From assembly GCA_036389835.1 (NCBI GenBank), contig DASVWC010000028.1, forward strand, positions 1 through 64,000: a stretch of DNA of 64,000 nucleotides. Reading direction: 5' to 3'. Under the pieces are notes generated by a model. It saw only the letters and a program-made list of their open reading frames with translations. It searched no databases and was not told the DNA's origin. The stretch is from AC-37 sp036389835 (GTDB taxonomy: Bacteria; Actinomycetota; Thermoleophilia; Solirubrobacterales; Thermoleophilaceae). Shown one piece after another: positions 57,114 through 64,000 of the stretch. The position numbers and the translations under genes were made by a program. Within the stretch, counting starts at the first letter, position 1. Every line of letters begins with the position of its first letter.

Positions 57114-57860
57114 TTACCAGTCGCGGCCGGCCGCGCGGTCCACGCGGTCGTGGTAGTGGCGGCCCTTCGCGCCGCCCAGGATCGCGCCGATCAGCGTGGC
57201 CAGCAGTGCGAGCGCCAGGGCGATCGCGCCACCGGTGGCGAGGTCGCCCTCGTCGACCGGGATACGCGGCAGGTTGAGCTGGTTGAGGATGTTGTACTCG
57301 GACCCGAAGATCGCGGCCGCCGCCGCGATCGCGATCGTGATGATCAGGCCGATCGCCCAGACGCCGAAGCCCTGGCGCTTGCCGTCGAAGCGGGACATCC
57401 GGCCCGCCACGTAGCCGCCGCAGAAGTACGCGGTGGCGAGCACCAGCAGCAGCAGGACGCCGCCGGCGATGCTCACCGTCTCGGCGTTGTCGGCCGCGGC
57501 GGTCGCCGCGGAGTCCTCGCTCAGCCCGATCGCCGCGCCGGCCGCGCTGAGGATGGCCGTGAGGATCGCGGCCATGCCGATAGCGGTCAGCCAGCCGAAG
57601 AACGCGGCGCCCCAGTTGAGTCCGCCGAAGCGCTCGCGCGCCTCGTAGCCGGTGCCGGCCGTCGTCGTGCGCCCGGGATGCGGGCGGTCGTCGAGCGGGT
57701 GCCGGCCCGCGCGGCCGTCGTCGCGGTGCCGGGTGCGGTCCTCCGGGTCCGGCGGCAGCGGGGTCTGCTGCGGAGGCGGCTGCTGCGTCTGTGTGGCGAC
57801 GCCGCCGTGCTGAGGTTCGCCGGCATCTCCCTCGCCGCGATTGAAGCGCTTCCACGCCAT
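57114..57860 (-). CDS. Four-TM membrane protein with disordered N-terminus
   Basis: 248 residues. The first ~75 are Gln/Pro/Arg-rich and disordered; then a GLNWGAAFFGWLTAIGMAAILTAI segment and three more membrane helices (VSIAGGVLLLLVLATAYFCGGYVAGRMSRFDG, GFGVWAIGLIITIAIAAAAAIFG, GGAIALALALLATLIGAILGG). GYVAGRMSRFDG and GAILGG are typical of small actinobacterial membrane proteins of unknown role (YrzE/TIGR04086-like), possibly small solute channels. Followed by a hairpin terminator at 57058-57087. Confidence 0.78.
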   Translation of the reverse strand: MAWKRFNRGEGDAGEPQHGGVATQTQQPPPQQTPLPPDPEDRTRHRDDGRAGRHPLDDRPHPGRTTTAGTGYEARERFGGLNWGAAFFGWLTAIGMAAILTAILSAAGAAIGLSEDSAATAAADNAETVSIAGGVLLLLVLATAYFCGGYVAGRMSRFDGKRQGFGVWAIGLIITIAIAAAAAIFGSEYNILNQLNLPRIPVDEGDLATGGAIALALALLATLIGAILGGAKGRHYHDRVDRAAGRDW

Positions 57861-58047
57861 GGCTCATCTCCTCCTGTCCTGCAACCGCCGTCCCTGACGA
57901 GAGCCCCTCGGCGCGGTCACCGTTTTCTTTTGGGGTACATAGCGGTGGTACCCACGGGGAGCGGGCGAAAAACGGTCGCGGCGGCGGGTTAGACTCGCCC
58001 TGCGCCGCGTCAGGCGGTGCTTGAAACGGCTTCGGGAGCGTGGGCGA

Positions 58048-58824
58048 ATGGCCTGGTGGCGGCCGGAGGAGGAAGCTAGTCCGCAGTCTCGGGTTGGCGC
58101 TCGGGCGCGGGTCGGCGCCACCTCGCGGCCGGTCGACGAGTCCGAGGAGACGGCCGCCACGGCGCGCCCCGTGGAGCCTTTCCAAACCGACTCGCCCAGC
58201 CCCCAGCCGTGGTCCGTTCCGCCCGCGCGGCCGGTGCACCCGCGGCTGCCGCGGCGGTTCCCCGTCAGCCTGCCGATGGCGATCGTCGCGCTCGTCTTCG
58301 TGCTCGTCATGGTCGGTCCGTTCATCGCGGTCTTCGGCGTCTTCTCGGGCGACGACGGGGTCGGTGGGTTCGACTCGCCCGCCTCGCACGACGGGCCGTC
58401 GCTGGTGCCGCGGGAGCGCTTCGCCCGCGCGCTCGAGAAGGTGCGCGAGGAGGCGGGGAGCGAGGCGTCGCTCACGGCGCTGCGCGTCGCCCCCGAGCGG
58501 ATCGACGCGGTCGTCGTGAGGGCGGGCGGCGGGCAGGCGAGCGTCCAGGTGCTCCCGGACCTCGACGTCAGGACGTTCAGCGCGGGGCCCGGCGGGCAGC
58601 GCGGGTTGAGCCTGCGCCGGATCGACCCAGCCGTGCCGCAGCGGCTCGCCCGGCGCGCGGCGGAGCGGCTGGGGAGGAAGCCCGGCGACCTGAGCTACAT
58701 GGCGCTCGTCCCGATGTCGCTCGGCGGCGGCGGGATGTGGTCGGTGTTCTTCTCCGGCGGCGGCACGGGCCGCTTCGTGGTCGCGGACCTCGACGGGTCG
58801 AACGTGCGCGTGCCGGGGCAGTAG
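58048..58824 (+). CDS. Single-pass membrane-anchored protein, unknown function
   Basis: 258 residues from the ATG at 58048 (GGGAG 10-14 bases upstream). A Pro/Arg-rich cytoplasmic part of ~75 residues, one membrane helix (LPMAIVALVFVLVMVGPFIAVF), then an extracytoplasmic domain with two similar strand-rich modules (ERIDAVVVRAGGGQASVQVLPDLDVRTF and MWSVFFSGGGTGRFVVADLDGSNVRV). The TTG at 58021 is a less likely start. No named family. Confidence 0.72.
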   Translation: MAWWRPEEEASPQSRVGARARVGATSRPVDESEETAATARPVEPFQTDSPSPQPWSVPPARPVHPRLPRRFPVSLPMAIVALVFVLVMVGPFIAVFGVFSGDDGVGGFDSPASHDGPSLVPRERFARALEKVREEAGSEASLTALRVAPERIDAVVVRAGGGQASVQVLPDLDVRTFSAGPGGQRGLSLRRIDPAVPQRLARRAAERLGRKPGDLSYMALVPMSLGGGGMWSVFFSGGGTGRFVVADLDGSNVRVPGQ

Positions 58825-58859
58825 GGGGCGAATCTTCCCTCGGGCCGCCTGTAGCGGTC

Positions 58860-59177
58860 ATGAGCCCATTTCTCTCCCCCCTTCCGATCCAGGACCGCTA
58901 CCTGCGTCAGCTCCTGCAGACCGGCTTCACCCTCACGGATGCGCTGTCGAGCCTCGCCGAGATGGTCGACGAGAACAACCCCTATCCGGGCGAGGAGCCG
59001 GCCGAGGTGGTCCTCTCGTGTGGCGCCGGCTCGATTCTCCCTGCGCTGCGCAGGTTCGACGAGGAGGAGGTCGAGCGCGCGATCGAGATGCTGTACGAGG
59101 TGCGCGAGCGCTTCGTGGCCGACCTGCGGCTCACGTGTGAGCTCAGCCGGCGGCGGGAGGCCATGCGTTCCGAGTGA
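58860..59177 (+). CDS. Hypothetical protein, all-helical
   Basis: 105 residues, soluble. N-terminal PFLSPLPIQDRYLRQLLQTGF, then helix-rich sequence ending FDEEEVERAIEMLYEVRERFVADLRLTCELSRRREAM. Acidic, no Cys cluster or recognisable motif. ATG at 58860; frame supported by codon use. It lies 22 bases before the SDR gene. Confidence 0.55.
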   Translation: MSPFLSPLPIQDRYLRQLLQTGFTLTDALSSLAEMVDENNPYPGEEPAEVVLSCGAGSILPALRRFDEEEVERAIEMLYEVRERFVADLRLTCELSRRREAMRSE

Positions 59178-59198
59178 GCTCGGTTATCGTCCGCCCGC

Positions 59199-59960
59199 AT
59201 GGGCATCCTCGACTCGTTCCGCCTCGACGGGAAGGTGGCGATCGTCACCGGCGCCTCGTCGGGGCTCGGCGTCGCGTTCGCGACGGGCTTCGCCGAGGCC
59301 GGCGCGGACGTGGCGATCTGCGCGCGGCGGGTCGAGAAGCTCGAGCAGACGCGTGAGCGGGTCGAGGCGGTCGGGCGCCGGTGTGTCGCGGTGCCCGCCG
59401 ACGTCGCCAACCCCGAGGACTGCGATCGAGTCGTCAGCGAGACCGTCGAGCAGCTCGGCCGGGTCGACGTCCTGGTCAACAACGCCGGCATCGGCACCGC
59501 CGCTCCCGCGACGCGCGAGGCGCCCGACGACTTCCGCAAGGTCATCGACATCAACCTGAACGGGTCGTACTTCATGGCGCAGGCGTGCGGCCGCGCGATG
59601 AAGGACGGCGGCAGCATCGTGAACATCGGCAGCGTGCTCGGGTCCACGACCGCGTTCCTCCCGCAGGCCGCCTACGCCTCGTCGAAGGCCGCGATCATCG
59701 GGCTGACCCGCGACCTCGCCCAGCAGTGGACCGGCCGCAAGGGCATCCGCGTGAACGCGCTCGCGCCCGGCTTCTTCGAGTCCGAGATGACCGCGCAGTA
59801 CCCCGAGGGCTACCTCGACCAGATGATGTTCCGCGTCCCCGCGGGCCGCAAGGGCGAGTCGCACGAGCTCGTGGCGGCGGCGATCTTCCTCGCGAGCGAC
59901 GCCTCCTCGTACGTCACCGGCGCGCTGCTCCCGGTGGACGGCGGGCTGCTCACCACGTAG
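59199..59960 (+). CDS. Short-chain dehydrogenase/reductase
   Basis: 253-residue classical SDR. Cofactor motif TGASSGLG at residues 17-24, NNAG in VLVNNAGIG, catalytic Ser in NIGSVLGS, Tyr-x3-Lys in AYASSKAA, and the C-terminal PVDGGLL. The pattern is that of NAD(P)-dependent alcohol/3-oxoacyl reductases such as gluconate 5-dehydrogenase-like enzymes; substrate unknown. Normal length. Confidence 0.93.
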   Translation: MGILDSFRLDGKVAIVTGASSGLGVAFATGFAEAGADVAICARRVEKLEQTRERVEAVGRRCVAVPADVANPEDCDRVVSETVEQLGRVDVLVNNAGIGTAAPATREAPDDFRKVIDINLNGSYFMAQACGRAMKDGGSIVNIGSVLGSTTAFLPQAAYASSKAAIIGLTRDLAQQWTGRKGIRVNALAPGFFESEMTAQYPEGYLDQMMFRVPAGRKGESHELVAAAIFLASDASSYVTGALLPVDGGLLTT

Positions 59961-59974
59961 GCGGCGCCGATCGC

Positions 59975-60373
59975 TCAGGCCGTCTTCGCGGAGGCGTTGA
60001 GGGCGACCGCGGCGCGGATGAGCGCCTTGAACGCGTCCGCGTCGACCTCCTCCCCCTCACCTATGTCGATCGCGCGCCGCGTGTTCCCGTCGAGGCTCGA
60101 GTTGAAGAGCTTGGCCGGGTCCTCCAGCGACGCGCCCTTGGCGAAGGTCAGCTTCACCTTCGACCCGTAGGACTCGCCGGTGCAGACGATCCCGTCGTGC
60201 GACCAGATCGGAGTGCCCCTCCACTTCCACTCCTCGACGACGTCGGGGTCCGCCTCCCTGATGAGCTCGCGCATCCTGCTCAAGGTCTCCCCGCGCCAGT
60301 CCCCCAGCTCGGCGATCCGTTCGTCGATCAGCTCGGATGCCGGCCGGCCCTCGCTCGAACCCGACCCCTTCAT
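59975..60373 (-). CDS. DUF1801 (YdhG-like) protein
   Basis: 132 residues. The DUF1801 core is visible: ASELIDERIAELGDWRGETLSRMRELI, EEWKWRGTPIWSHDGIVCTGESYGSKVKLTFAKGA, LDGNTRRAIDIGEGEEVDADAFKALI. The family adopts a ferredoxin-like/YdhG fold; function not established. Convergent with the SDR gene. Confidence 0.87.
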   Translation of the reverse strand: MKGSGSSEGRPASELIDERIAELGDWRGETLSRMRELIREADPDVVEEWKWRGTPIWSHDGIVCTGESYGSKVKLTFAKGASLEDPAKLFNSSLDGNTRRAIDIGEGEEVDADAFKALIRAAVALNASAKTA

Positions 60374-60407
60374 GTCCGCCTCCTCCTGGGAGCTCGACGC
60401 AGGCCGA

Positions 60408-60481
<74 letters not shown>

Positions 60482-60516
60482 TGCGGGGCGGGATTCTAGC
60501 GGCGCTCCCCGGCCCG

Positions 60517-61446
60517 TCAGGAGCCGTGGCGGCGCAGGATGTGCTCCGCCAGCTCGACCCCTTCGCGGGGGTGCTCGAGGTCCAGCTCGACCCGATAGCC
60601 GCCGCCGCGCGGGCGGATCCGGACCTCGCGGCCGAGCGCCGCCGCGAGGGCGTCCTCCGCCGCGGCGATCGAGTCCTCGAGGTCCGGGTGGATCACCGCG
60701 GGCGCGCGGGGGGCGCGCGGGCCGGCCTCCGCCTCGCGGGCGCGCTCCTCGGTCACGCGGACCGACCAGCCCTCGTCGCGGGTCCGGCGCGCCAGGCGCA
60801 GGCGCTGCTCGTGGTCGTGGCACATCAGCAGGGCGCGGCCGTGGCCGGCCGAGAGCTCGCCGCGCTCGATCATCGCGAGCGCCTCGTCCGGCAGCTCGAG
60901 CGTCCGGATCATGTTCGAGATCGCCACTCGGCTGCGTCCGACGCGCTTGCCGACCTCCTCCTTGCTGAGCCCGAGGTCGTCGACCAGCGTCGCGCACGCG
61001 CGCGCCTCCTCGACCGGGTTGAGGTCCTCGCGGGCCATGTTCTCGATCAGCGCCAGCTCGAGCCGGTCGGCCTCGTCGGTCTCGCGCACGATCGCCGGGA
61101 TCGTGTCGAGGTTGGCCATCCGCGACGCGCGCAGCCGGCGCTCGCCGGCCACCAGCTCGTACGTGCCGCCGGCCAGCGGTCGCACCACGATCGGCTGGAG
61201 CACCCCGCGCGCGGCGATCGACCGCGACAGCGCCAGCAGCGCCTCCTCGTCGAACTCCGTGCGCGGCTGGGTCGGGTTCGGGCGCACGAGCGAGACCGCG
61301 ATCTCGCGCAGGCCGGACTCGCCCGCGACGCTCTCCGCGCGTGAACCGCTCGAGAGAATTGCAGCAAGTCCGCGGCCCATTCCGCGCTGGGGTGGGGTGG
61401 CGGGCGTGACCGCGTCCGGCTCCGGTGCCCGCGCAGGCTCAGCCAC
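60517..61446 (-). CDS. parB: Chromosome-partitioning protein ParB
   Basis: 309 residues. Binds parS and spreads along DNA, loading SMC and stimulating ParA. Seen: linker and LVRPNPTQPRTEFDEEALL, the CTP/ParB box GTYELVAGERRLRAS, helix-turn-helix LGLSKEEVGKRVGRSRVAISNMIRTLELP, and the C-terminal dimer domain. GTG start at 61446; its first eight bases overlap the end of parA. Two parS sites lie at 63004-63019 and 63089-63104. Confidence 0.96.
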   Translation of the reverse strand: MAEPARAPEPDAVTPATPPQRGMGRGLAAILSSGSRAESVAGESGLREIAVSLVRPNPTQPRTEFDEEALLALSRSIAARGVLQPIVVRPLAGGTYELVAGERRLRASRMANLDTIPAIVRETDEADRLELALIENMAREDLNPVEEARACATLVDDLGLSKEEVGKRVGRSRVAISNMIRTLELPDEALAMIERGELSAGHGRALLMCHDHEQRLRLARRTRDEGWSVRVTEERAREAEAGPRAPRAPAVIHPDLEDSIAAAEDALAAALGREVRIRPRGGGYRVELDLEHPREGVELAEHILRRHGS

Positions 61447-62197
61447 GGGCCGCCACCTCCCGCGCGAGCTTGAGGTACGCCACCGAGCCCGAGCAGGCCG
61501 GGTCGTGACGCGTGACCGGGACGCCGTAGCTCGGCGCCTCGCCCACGCGCACGTTGCGCGGGATCACCGAGTCGAACAGCAGCTCCGGGAAGTGCTCGCG
61601 CAGCTCGCGCTCGACGTCCTGGGCGAGCCGCGTGCGCCCGTCGTGCATCGTGAGGACGAGACCGGAGACCGACAGCTTCGGGTTGAGCTCGCGCTGGATC
61701 AGCGAGAGCGTGTCGAGCAGGCCGGCCAGCCCCTCGAGCGCGAAGTACTCGGTCTGCACCGGGACGATCACGCGGTCGGCCGCCACGAGGGCGTTGACCG
61801 TGAGCGGGCCGAGCGACGGCGGGCAGTCGAGGATCGTGAACAGGTAGCGCTCGCGGAAGCCCTCGAGCGCGTCGCGCAGGCGCGTCTCCGAGCCGGGCTC
61901 GCGCGGCAGCTCGACGCTGGCGCCGGCGAGGTCCGGCGTCGCCGGCGCCAGCGACAGGCCGGGAATGTCGGTGCCGACCACCACGTCGTGGAGCGGAACC
62001 TCGCCCGAGAGGCTCGTGTAGACGTTCGGCTCCAGGTCCTTGGCCGCGCCGAGGCCCACGGTGGCGTTGCACTGGGGATCGAGGTCGACGAGCAGCGTCT
62101 CGTAGCCCGCGTCGGCGACGCAGGCGGCGAGGTTGACGGCGGTCGTGGTCTTCCCGACCCCGCCCTTCTGATTTGCGACGGCGTAGACGATTCCCAT
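61439..62197 (-). CDS. parA: Chromosome-partitioning ATPase ParA
   Basis: 252-residue Walker-type ATPase that moves ParB-parS complexes. Deviant Walker A KGGVGKTTT near residues 11-19 (ANQKGGVGKTTTAVNL), A' box LLVDLDPQCNAT, Walker B TILDCPPSLGP, and the C-terminal GVPVTRHDPACSGSVAYLKLAREV. ATG at 62197. Overlaps parB downstream. Confidence 0.97.
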   Translation of the reverse strand: MGIVYAVANQKGGVGKTTTAVNLAACVADAGYETLLVDLDPQCNATVGLGAAKDLEPNVYTSLSGEVPLHDVVVGTDIPGLSLAPATPDLAGASVELPREPGSETRLRDALEGFRERYLFTILDCPPSLGPLTVNALVAADRVIVPVQTEYFALEGLAGLLDTLSLIQRELNPKLSVSGLVLTMHDGRTRLAQDVERELREHFPELLFDSVIPRNVRVGEAPSYGVPVTRHDPACSGSVAYLKLAREVAARG

Positions 62198-62309
62198 CGG
62201 CGGCGACCTTACGAGGGGTTGCGGTCGGAAGGCGGTTTGCGGGTACTTCGCGGCCGGTACCCGGATTCCTGCTTCCGCCGGGCGCGATCGGCGCTCCCGC
62301 GGGGCGGAA

Positions 62310-63011
62310 TCAGCCGAGTGGGCGCTTGAGCGCCATCCCCGCGCGACGCGGGAAGCCGTCCGGGGTGGGAGCGACCTTCCGAAACACGTGCAGATGGCGG
62401 TTGCGGCTGCCCGCGTAGGGGGTGACCGGGATCGTCGCGTCCAGGGCGAGCCCGAGCTGCTCGCCCGCGACGGCCGCGCGCCGCTCCTCGTCGGGATCGC
62501 GGACGCCCTTCCAGGCCACCAGCGCCCCGCCGGGCGCCAGCAGCGGCGCCGCGTACTCGACGAGCACCGCGAGCGAGGCCACGGCGCGCGCGGTCACGGC
62601 GGCGTAGGACTCCCGCCCCTCGCTCGCGGCCCAGTCCTCGGCTCGCTCGGCGACGGGCCGCGCGTTCGCGAGCCCGCCGGCGGCGATCAGGCGCTCGATC
62701 ACCGCGGCCTTCCGCCGCGCCGCCTCGATCAGGTCCACGCGCGCGTGCGCGAGGGCCGCAGCGAGCACCAGCCCCGGAAACCCCGCTCCAGCGCCGACGT
62801 CCGCGATCGATCCGGCCTCACGCAACGGCTCGACCGCGAGCCCAGCGAGGCTGTCGGCGACGTGGACGTCGACGGCGTCGAGCGGGTCGACGGCGGTGTG
62901 CGGGTCGGGCTCCCGCTCGAGGGCGCCGAGAATCCGGTCGAGCACCGCGGCGACGCCCGGATCGACCCCATGCCGCTCCAGAGCCGCCTCGAGCTCGGCC
63001 AAGCGTTTCAC
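62310..63011 (-). CDS. rsmG: 16S rRNA (guanine-527 N7) methyltransferase
   Basis: 233 residues. SAM motif IADVGAGAGFPGLVLA near residues 72-85, VDLIEAARRKAAVIERLI, and GALVAWKG. Methylates G527 of 16S rRNA, the locus of low-level streptomycin resistance. The GTG start at 63011 lies inside the parS site at 63004-63019, so start codon and parS share bases. Genome position between jag and parA is the conserved one. Confidence 0.95.
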   Translation of the reverse strand: MKRLAELEAALERHGVDPGVAAVLDRILGALEREPDPHTAVDPLDAVDVHVADSLAGLAVEPLREAGSIADVGAGAGFPGLVLAAALAHARVDLIEAARRKAAVIERLIAAGGLANARPVAERAEDWAASEGRESYAAVTARAVASLAVLVEYAAPLLAPGGALVAWKGVRDPDEERRAAVAGEQLGLALDATIPVTPYAGSRNRHLHVFRKVAPTPDGFPRRAGMALKRPLG

Positions 63012-63019
63012 GTGAAACG
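63004..63019. promoter_or_regulatory. parS: parS site overlapping the rsmG start codon
   Basis: Perfect 16-bp palindrome CGTTTCACGTGAAACG, the actinobacterial/Firmicute ParB-binding consensus core GTTTCACGTGAAAC. Bases 63009-63011 of this site are the rsmG GTG start on the minus strand. Confidence 0.93.
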
Positions 63020-63088
63020 GCAGGGGGGCGGAGAGGTGTGCAGGGCGGAGAGGTGGGACGGGGCGGGACGGGGCGGCGGCCGCACGCC

Positions 63089-63104
63089 CGTTTCACGTGA
63101 AACG
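63089..63104. promoter_or_regulatory. parS: Second parS site
   Basis: Second perfect copy of CGTTTCACGTGAAACG, 85 bases from the first, centre to centre. Both are in the jag-rsmG gap. Confidence 0.93.
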
Positions 63105-63154
63105 GCGGGCGGGTGAGAACCACCCGTGAGCCGCTGCGCATGGAGGCGGCCGGA

Positions 63155-63220
63155 GCATTGCCTGATCCGGGGGGCTCTCTGAGTGAGCGAAGCGAGCGTA
63201 CCCCCGGAGAAGGCAAATGC
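63155..63220. repeat. Long imperfect inverted repeat downstream of jag
   Basis: Arms 63155-63173 and 63201-63220: GCATTGCCT and TCCGGGGG pair with CCCCCGGA and AGGCAAATGC around one GA/GA mismatch and one bulge. The 27-base loop contains GTGAGCGAAGCGAGC. A 14-bp palindrome GCCGGGCGCCCGGC follows directly (63221-63234). Probably the jag transcript terminator or an intergenic repeat element. Confidence 0.55.
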
Positions 63221-63257
63221 GCCGGGCGCCCGGCACGCGCCGCCGCGGGAAGAACCG

Positions 63258-63941
63258 CTACTTACGCAAAGGCGTGACGACCAGCCGCCGGTCGGGCTCA
63301 TCCCCCTCGCTATGAGTCTGGACCTCATTTCGGTCCCGAAGGTACGTGTGGACCAGGCGCCGCTCGGCCGCCGTCATCGGCTCGAGCTCCACCGGGCGCC
63401 CGAAGTCCAGCGCGTCCGCGACGGCCCGGTCCGCGGCCCGCTGGAGGGCCGACTCGCGCCGCTCGCGGTAGCCCGCGGCGTCCACGACCACCTGCCGCTC
63501 GGCCGCGCCGCCCCTGTAGGCGACTCGCAGCGCCAGGTGCTGGAGCGCGTCGATCGTGCTCCCGTGCTTGCCGATCAGGATCCCGAGGTCGTCCCCGTTG
63601 ACCGTCGCCGTGATCGTGTCCTCGGTCTCCTCGATGTCCACGCTCGCCCGCAGTCCGAGCGCCGCCGCGACCCGCCCGACCAGGGCGCGCACCCGCTCGG
63701 CGGGCTCGTCCGGCAGGCCGGCGTCGAGCGAGCCGGCGCGCTCGGGGTCGAGCTCCGCGCCCACGCGCGCCGGACGGCCGGCGTCCTCGTCGCCCTCGTC
63801 AAGCACCTCGAACTCGACGTCGTCCGCGCTCACGCCCGGGTGGCTCCTCTCCAGTTCCTTGATCGCGTTCCACTTCGCCTCGCCGAGCGTGGCGCCCTCT
63901 CCGACCACTCGCGCGGGCGCGTCCCCTCCCTCGGCAGCCAT
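63258..63941 (-). CDS. khpB: KhpB/Jag RNA-binding protein (KH and R3H domains)
   Basis: 227 residues. Jag N-terminal motif ATLGEAKWNAIKELERSHPG, an acidic linker, a KH domain with GKHG in ILIGKHGSTIDALQHL, and an R3H domain VELEPMTAAERRLVHTYLRDRNEVQTHSEG. Binds small RNAs/mRNA with KhpA and influences cell division. ATG 63941 chosen; an upstream ATG at 63950 is possible and the frame stays open to the window edge. The 50 bases to the edge hold no start of another gene that I can support; yidC is expected upstream, outside the window. Confidence 0.94.
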   Translation of the reverse strand: MAAEGGDAPARVVGEGATLGEAKWNAIKELERSHPGVSADDVEFEVLDEGDEDAGRPARVGAELDPERAGSLDAGLPDEPAERVRALVGRVAAALGLRASVDIEETEDTITATVNGDDLGILIGKHGSTIDALQHLALRVAYRGGAAERQVVVDAAGYRERRESALQRAADRAVADALDFGRPVELEPMTAAERRLVHTYLRDRNEVQTHSEGDEPDRRLVVTPLRK

Positions 63942-64000
63942 TCGCGGCATTGTGCCCGAAGACCGTGCGAGGGGCCGTCTCGCGCACCAGGTGCGACCGG

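Noticed and set aside
62198..62309. A third parS site between parA and rsmG
   Set aside because: No GTTTCACGTGAAAC-like palindrome is present in this gap.

Overview
The window is very GC-rich (about 70 % by eye) and densely coded on both strands. Many GTG starts and many 1-4 base stop/start overlaps are visible. The gene content points to a high-GC Gram-positive, most likely an actinobacterium of the Thermoleophilia/Solirubrobacterales kind: glucosyl-3-phosphoglycerate synthase, a LiaFSR-like PspC three-gene operon, secreted PASTA proteins, a Lys/Ala-rich H1-like protein and a type-2 IleRS. The taxonomic call is inference from gene content; no rRNA is present. The right end (khpB/jag, rsmG, parA, parB and two parS sites) is the conserved block found next to the chromosome origin, so this is chromosomal, origin-proximal DNA.

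Layout. 1-5.8 kb: aldehyde dehydrogenase, small exported proteins, a cupin and a secreted M28 peptidase. 5.8-9.8 kb: three tandem paralogous secreted proteins ending in PASTA domains. 9.8-17.3 kb: fumarase, a zinc-ribbon/PAS-like protein, a MerR regulator, IleRS with a swapped signature motif, an H1-like protein, a tautomerase and thioredoxin. 17.5-23.6 kb: polyprenol-phosphate mannosyltransferase, PolX, trehalose-phosphatase, a two-piece TauE/SafE transporter and GpgS. 23.9-29.0 kb: a less GC-rich three-gene island (Ski2-like helicase, unknown 215-aa protein, two-TM protein), my best candidate for an undescribed conflict or defence system. 29.0-33.8 kb: a phosphotriesterase-like hydrolase, a PspC/histidine kinase/LuxR operon and an alpha/beta hydrolase. 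34.0 kb: selenocysteine tRNA. 34.2-38.7 kb: nitrilase, lipoprotein, molybdopterin oxidoreductase and an RHH-GAF protein divergent from an ECF sigma factor. 39.3-48.7 kb: P450 plus Tim44-like protein, lipoproteins, an NlpC/P60 peptidase, a phosphopantetheinyl transferase, a solute-binding lipoprotein, a GT87-like mannosyltransferase, PAC2, LemA and its partner. 48.8-56.3 kb: a UvrD-type helicase-nuclease and a tightly coupled run of IMPase, topoisomerase IB, MBL hydrolase, HAD hydrolase and epimerase. 56.3-60.5 kb: a winged-helix regulator with a strong dyad, membrane and hypothetical proteins, an SDR, DUF1801 and tRNA-Ile. 60.5-64 kb: parB-parA-rsmG-jag.

Working together. Clear functional groups are the ParABS/origin block, the LiaFSR-like envelope sensor, compatible-solute genes (otsB, gpgS) and the helicase/2TM island. 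The rest is a mix of housekeeping and secreted genes of unknown role. The window edges cut the aldehyde dehydrogenase upstream region and the region upstream of jag, where yidC would be expected.
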